64,000 nucleotides of DNA from an uncultured Aquimarina sp. (GTDB taxonomy: Bacteria > Bacteroidota > Bacteroidia > Flavobacteriales > Flavobacteriaceae). Shown here in pieces: positions 59,817 through 64,000 of this stretch. Each line of letters opens with the position of its first letter. The first letter of the stretch is position 1. Where the stretch lies: NCBI GenBank assembly GCA_947498935.1, contig CANMMM010000010.1, forward strand, positions 82,426 through 146,425, read 5' to 3'. The notes below the pieces were generated by a model that saw only the letters and a program-made list of their open reading frames with translations, did not search any database and was not told the DNA's origin. A program made the position numbers and the translations under genes.

Positions 59817-60209
59817 ATGCGCGCTGCTAAAATCACTTTTTTGATCATTACCATCGTTTTGTCGGTTCCTTTTTTTTGGATCGCCATTCAGACGTTTAAA
59901 CCTGTAAGAAATGTGACCATAGAGGATGTGATCCCGATTACAGGCATGGTTACTGCGGTAGATACGGCTCCGGGCTATGATATTGCGATCTCATTAGAGA
60001 ATGACGCTCATTATTACTATATCAATCGCGGATTACAAACTCCGTTAAATTTAGATCAATTACGATCCGATATTCTGAATAAAACCATTACTTTGTACTC
60101 CGTAAAAAGATGGACGCTATTTACCCGAGATAAGATCATGGGTCATATCTCTAAACTGATGGTAGGAGACCGTGTCCTTTTTAATGAACTACAAGACGAT
60201 AAACACTAA
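59817..60209 (+). CDS. Hypothetical membrane-anchored protein
   Basis: N-terminal TM, 130 aa, lies between ftsX and the DUF3098 gene. Confidence 0.65.
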   Translation: MRAAKITFLIITIVLSVPFFWIAIQTFKPVRNVTIEDVIPITGMVTAVDTAPGYDIAISLENDAHYYYINRGLQTPLNLDQLRSDILNKTITLYSVKRWTLFTRDKIMGHISKLMVGDRVLFNELQDDKH

Positions 60210-60215
60210 GAACTG

Positions 60216-60479
60216 ATGAGCAACAAGCCTACTAAAAATAAGTCATACCAACCTGATTTTGTGTTTGGAAAAAAGAATTATGTAATGATGGCTATTGGGA
60301 TTGGTGTCATCGCCCTAGGGTTTATACTCATGGCTGGCGGTGGTAGCGATGATCCGAATGTGTTTAATCCTGCGATCTACAACTTCCGTAGAATTAGACT
60401 CGCGCCCACCGTAGTTCTTATCGGTTTTGGTATCGAAGTATATGCCATTCTAGTAAATCCTGATAAGAAGAAAAAATAA
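60216..60479 (+). CDS. DUF3098 membrane protein
   Basis: FGKKNYVMMAIGIGVIALGFILMAGGGSDDPNVFN..IYNFRRIRLAPTVVLIGF. Confidence 0.93.
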   Translation: MSNKPTKNKSYQPDFVFGKKNYVMMAIGIGVIALGFILMAGGGSDDPNVFNPAIYNFRRIRLAPTVVLIGFGIEVYAILVNPDKKKK

Positions 60480-60545
60480 CACTCCTCCTGATATTTATCT
60501 ATTGGGTAATTATATCTTTGCGCAAACTTTTAGAAACTTTTCTTC

Positions 60546-61340
60546 ATGGAAACGATGGACGCTATTATTCTCGGCATCATCCAAGGGCTTACCGAATTTC
60601 TTCCTGTATCCTCTAGTGGTCACTTAGAACTTGGCAAAGCAATTTTGGGCGATGATAGCATACCCGAAGAATCTTTATTATTTACCGTAGTACTGCATTT
60701 TGCGACTGCATTGAGTACAATTGTTATTTTTAGAAAAGATATCATCGCGATTCTAAAAGGATTGTTTCAATTCCAAAAAAACGAAGAAACCCTGTTTTCT
60801 ATAAACATTATTGTATCTATGATCCCTGCTGTATTGGTAGGGTTGTTTTTTGAGGAACAGCTTGAACAATTGTTTAGCGGTAATATCATTCTGGTAGGCA
60901 GTATGCTGCTGATTACTGCGGTTCTCTTATGGCTTGCAGACAAGGCTAAGGACACCGCCAAAGCCGTAAGCACTTCCAATGCGTTGGTCATTGGTATTGC
61001 GCAAGCTATCGCTATGCTGCCTGGTATCTCCCGTAGTGGTGCTACTATTTCTACCTCGGTATTACTGGGTAATGACAAAACCAAAGCGGCTCGGTTTTCA
61101 TTCTTAATGGTGATTCCACTAATCTTTGGTAAAATCGCAAAGGACATTCTAGGAGGTGACCTGTCTTTTTCGGCTGCACATAGCCTACCCTTGGCACTTG
61201 GATTTGCAGCAGCCTTTATTTCTGGACTTTTCGCCTGTACATGGATGATTTCTTTGGTTAAAAAAAGTAAGTTATCGTATTTTGCTCTATATTGCGTCGT
61301 AGTTGGTATCATCGCCATCTGTTTTGGTCTGATCAAATAG
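60546..61340 (+). CDS. uppP: Undecaprenyl-diphosphatase
   Basis: IILGIIQGLTEFLPVSSSGHLEL; LPGISRSGATIS. Confidence 0.96.
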   Translation: METMDAIILGIIQGLTEFLPVSSSGHLELGKAILGDDSIPEESLLFTVVLHFATALSTIVIFRKDIIAILKGLFQFQKNEETLFSINIIVSMIPAVLVGLFFEEQLEQLFSGNIILVGSMLLITAVLLWLADKAKDTAKAVSTSNALVIGIAQAIAMLPGISRSGATISTSVLLGNDKTKAARFSFLMVIPLIFGKIAKDILGGDLSFSAAHSLPLALGFAAAFISGLFACTWMISLVKKSKLSYFALYCVVVGIIAICFGLIK

Positions 61341-61346
61341 CCCCTA

Positions 61347-62045
61347 ATGATTACTGAACAAATGTATAAAGACGGTCAAATACTATTGATCGATAAACCG
61401 CTAGAATGGACTTCCTTTCAGGTAGTCAACAAACTTCGTTGGCTGATTCGAAAACAATTCGCTATCAAAAAAATAAAAGTAGGTCATGCGGGTACATTAG
61501 ACCCATTAGCTTCTGGATTGCTCATTATCTGCACGGGTAAGTTTACCAAACGGATACAAGAACTCATGGGACAGACCAAGGAGTATACGGGTACAATTAC
61601 ACTAGGCGCTACGACACCTTCATACGACCTAGAAACAGCGATAGACCAGACCTACGATACATCGCATCTGACTGAAACATTGATCCAATCGGCCACGCAG
61701 CAGTTTATCGGCACTATCTCTCAATATCCCCCAGTTTTTTCGGCACTCAAAAAAGATGGGAAACGATTGTATGAGTATGCACGCCAAGGAGAAGCCGTAA
61801 CAATAACGCCCCGAGAGATTACGATAGATACTTTCGAAATTACACGAATCGCCTTACCCGAAGTAGATTTTAGAGTTGTGTGCGGCAAAGGCACCTATAT
61901 CAGATCATTAGCGCATGATTTTGGAAAAGTACTAGAATGTGGTGGACACCTCAGTGCATTGAGAAGAACTAAAATAGGGGAATTTGAAGTAAGTAATGCG
62001 ATGACCCCCGCGGAGTTCGAAACACAATTAAAAGCAAGTAAATAA
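61347..62045 (+). CDS. truB: tRNA pseudouridine(55) synthase
   Basis: ILLIDKPLEWTSFQVV; KVGHAGTLDPLASGLLIICTGK. Confidence 0.96.
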   Translation: MITEQMYKDGQILLIDKPLEWTSFQVVNKLRWLIRKQFAIKKIKVGHAGTLDPLASGLLIICTGKFTKRIQELMGQTKEYTGTITLGATTPSYDLETAIDQTYDTSHLTETLIQSATQQFIGTISQYPPVFSALKKDGKRLYEYARQGEAVTITPREITIDTFEITRIALPEVDFRVVCGKGTYIRSLAHDFGKVLECGGHLSALRRTKIGEFEVSNAMTPAEFETQLKASK

Positions 62046-62089
62046 GAGGGTTATAAAATATAATTAGCAAAAAGTAGTTATAGTAATTA

Positions 62090-62812
62090 ATGGAATTCAT
62101 AGACAAACATAAAGCCTTCATTATCACATCCATGCTGATGAGTATTTTTGTACTAACGCTGTACAACATTAATATGGTGAAAAAGAAGCGGGAACAGGCT
62201 GAAATCATGATGGAAATTCCAGAAGAAATCATGGAAGAACTGTTGAATTCCGAAGAAGAAGAACTTCCTATCCCTGAAGAGCAAAATCAACTGATTGCCG
62301 CTGCCAAGACTACACACAGAGCTTTTAATGAAGATTTTGAAGATATAGACGATTTCGAACAACGTTTTAAATCCCTTACCGAACCCACTACCACCGATGA
62401 AGCCACACCCACTGATATGGATCAATTGGTACAAGGGGACGGAGAAATCAATGAAAGTATCACTGAGGAAGAAGAGATCGTTTCTGAAAACAAGGAAGAA
62501 ACCACTCCTACGGATACCGAAACGAATGATAGAAATAGTACCTCTACCTTTGAACTAAAAGACCGAAAGCTCGTAGGACTACTACCCAACCCTGTATACA
62601 CCTGTAATGGAAGTGGTAAGGTAGTGGTAAAGATAGAGGTCAATGAAAATGGATATGTGATCGATTCTAAAATCGACAAACGTAACTCCACCACTCGTAA
62701 TGAGTGCCTATTCGAAAACGCTATGACCTATGCCGAGCAAGCTTTGTTTTCTGCTGCTGAATTAAAAAACCAAAAAGGAAGTATTACCTACTATTTTAAT
62801 TACGGAGGGTAA
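62090..62812 (+). CDS. TonB-like energy-transducer-domain protein
   Basis: N-terminal TM, acidic linker, C-term GKVVVKIEVNENGYVIDSKIDKRNSTTRNECLFENAMTYAEQALF. Confidence 0.7.
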   Translation: MEFIDKHKAFIITSMLMSIFVLTLYNINMVKKKREQAEIMMEIPEEIMEELLNSEEEELPIPEEQNQLIAAAKTTHRAFNEDFEDIDDFEQRFKSLTEPTTTDEATPTDMDQLVQGDGEINESITEEEEIVSENKEETTPTDTETNDRNSTSTFELKDRKLVGLLPNPVYTCNGSGKVVVKIEVNENGYVIDSKIDKRNSTTRNECLFENAMTYAEQALFSAAELKNQKGSITYYFNYGG

Positions 62813-62818
62813 CCCTTG

Positions 62819-63436
62819 TTACAGCATGCTCAGTAAATCTTGGGCTATGTTTTTTCCTTTATCCTTATTATACCACCCTTGCAGGCTTTCTTTAAACGTG
62901 GCATCTAATGCACCGTGTGTCGCTTTGTATTCTTGTACCATAGCAGTAGCAATGGAGGGTCTTGGTCCCCATGTATTTACTACTTCTTTGGTTTGCTGAT
63001 TGTATACGATTAGTTTCGGTATCGCCTTACCTCCATTGGTTAGAAAATGAGACATCAAATCATCATGGGTATCTCTAGAAATAATCTTGAGTGTAATCCC
63101 ATCATTCATACTGGCTAATTTATGTAACACTGGTAGTATATGCGCTGCATCTCCACACCACCCTTCTGTAAGCACCAACCAAGTAACATTGGCAGAGGCA
63201 TTGATATATGCTTCTTGTATCGCAGGATCTATTTTTAGCGTTTTATCCCATCGTTTCATCCTACGATCATTGAGCATACTATAATTAGTGAGTGCCTCTG
63301 ATTGTTCATGACCTGTGGATTTTCCTTCTTGGAGTAAATCACTCACCAACGCTCTGTAGGCTTCGTATGTATAGCCTTCTGCAATTCCTCTTTCTATTAA
63401 TTCCTGCACCTGATTCGTAGGTATCGTATCCTTCAT
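62819..63436 (-). CDS. Thioredoxin-family protein
   Basis: VTWLVLTEGWCGDAAHILPVLHKLAS; GGKAIPKLIVYN. Confidence 0.88.
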   Translation of the reverse strand: MKDTIPTNQVQELIERGIAEGYTYEAYRALVSDLLQEGKSTGHEQSEALTNYSMLNDRRMKRWDKTLKIDPAIQEAYINASANVTWLVLTEGWCGDAAHILPVLHKLASMNDGITLKIISRDTHDDLMSHFLTNGGKAIPKLIVYNQQTKEVVNTWGPRPSIATAMVQEYKATHGALDATFKESLQGWYNKDKGKNIAQDLLSML

Positions 63437-63586
63437 GTTTCCTTTAGCTTATTTTGGGTTGTATCTTTCTGAAATGGTGTAAACCATTCCTCTATCAGAC
63501 GCGATTGTACATCATTACTTACACAAACAACTGTACAAATTCCCATTTTTACAGCTTCAGCACTCTAATACAGCCTATTATTTTTT

Positions 63587-63671
63587 GGGCGTTCCCCAAG
63601 GGTCGGGCTATCCGCTGTATCTTTTTGTTTTGAAAAGAAAACAAAAAGGATGCCGCTACTATCCCTAACGC
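63587..63671 (+). repeat. GCGTTAGGGAT/AACGCCC structured element, copy 8
   Basis: Near-exact inverse of copy 7, including the TTTTTGTTTTGAAAAGAAAACAAAAA core. Confidence 0.9.
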
Positions 63672-63687
63672 AAATTAATGTAATTAT

Positions 63688-63876
63688 TTAACCACTTCGT
63701 AAAGAAGTACGGGCGCGACAAGATTTACATTCGTAGCTCCAAACAGATTTGATCCAATAATGATGAGTATGACCACAACGTTGACATTTAACTCCTATCT
63801 TGTCTCTCTCTTGTTTAAAATGATTACGACAAGCTTCTTCACTATCAAAATGGGCTGTAAAACTGAAAATGTTCAT
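63688..63876 (-). pseudogene. IS1595-type transposase N-terminal remnant (zinc ribbon only)
   Basis: CQRCGHTHHYWIKSVWSYECKSCRARTSLRSG then stop; family members normally continue into a DDE domain after RTSLRSGT. Confidence 0.75.
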
Positions 63877-64000
63877 AACTTATTTTTGCACTAAAATAAG
63901 CTTTTTTATGAGATTATTAGTAATTAGGGTCTGCTGAGAAACTCGGCCTTCATTGATTTTCAAATTGATGATCAAATTGTTTTGGTTTTCTTTTTGAATA

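Noticed and set aside
60767-61336. 189-aa minus-strand ORF
   Set aside because: Entirely antisense to uppP, which has clear family motifs
2546-63671. Eight dispersed repeats considered as a CRISPR array or an IS family
   Set aside because: Copies are far apart with no spacers and encode no transposase; structure and covariation fit an RNA/REP-like element better
1-64000. Search for defence systems, prophage, toxin-antitoxin or BGC loci
   Set aside because: No RM, CBASS, Cas, phage structural or NRPS/PKS signatures in the supplied ORFs; the YwqK-like protein at 20354 has a signal peptide and no toxin partner

Overview
This 64 kb window is a low-GC Bacteroidetes chromosome segment, most likely Flavobacteriaceae. 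The lineage is inferred from TonB receptors with carboxypeptidase-like N-termini, T9SS sorting domains, TAnnTTTG-type promoters, and the gene content. It is mostly ordinary core genome. Blocks in order: a jacalin-like lipoprotein; a cobalamin cluster split by a B12 riboswitch; NifU/Mrp; trmB; a PhoB/PhoR-like two-component system beside a PiT-PhoU-like fusion transporter; two tandem TonB-receptor + beta-helix-lipoprotein pairs; T9SS proteins; a LuxE-like/transglutaminase/DUF350 cluster; tyrS; an ECF sigma factor with an anti-sigma/TPR-like partner; pyrC; hemD; an Lrp regulator; ald; leuS; panE; ftsX-uppP-truB; and an IS1595-type transposase remnant. The most interesting signal is a set of 11-nt-periodic TAACATT-like direct repeats around the PhoB/PhoR-PiT-TonB receptor region. 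In three places the register ends exactly 8 nt before a TTATTTG/TTATAAG element. I interpret this as a Pho-box-like regulon that includes an undescribed receptor/lipoprotein uptake system and perhaps a small RNA. Two interspersed element families are also present: eight ~85-91 nt structured 'GCGTTAGGGAT...AACGCCC' elements, and an inverted-repeat 'GAAGTGG...CCACTTC' family. Two orphan hairpin/terminator clusters are candidate non-coding RNAs or leaders. No tRNA, rRNA or CRISPR array was recognised.
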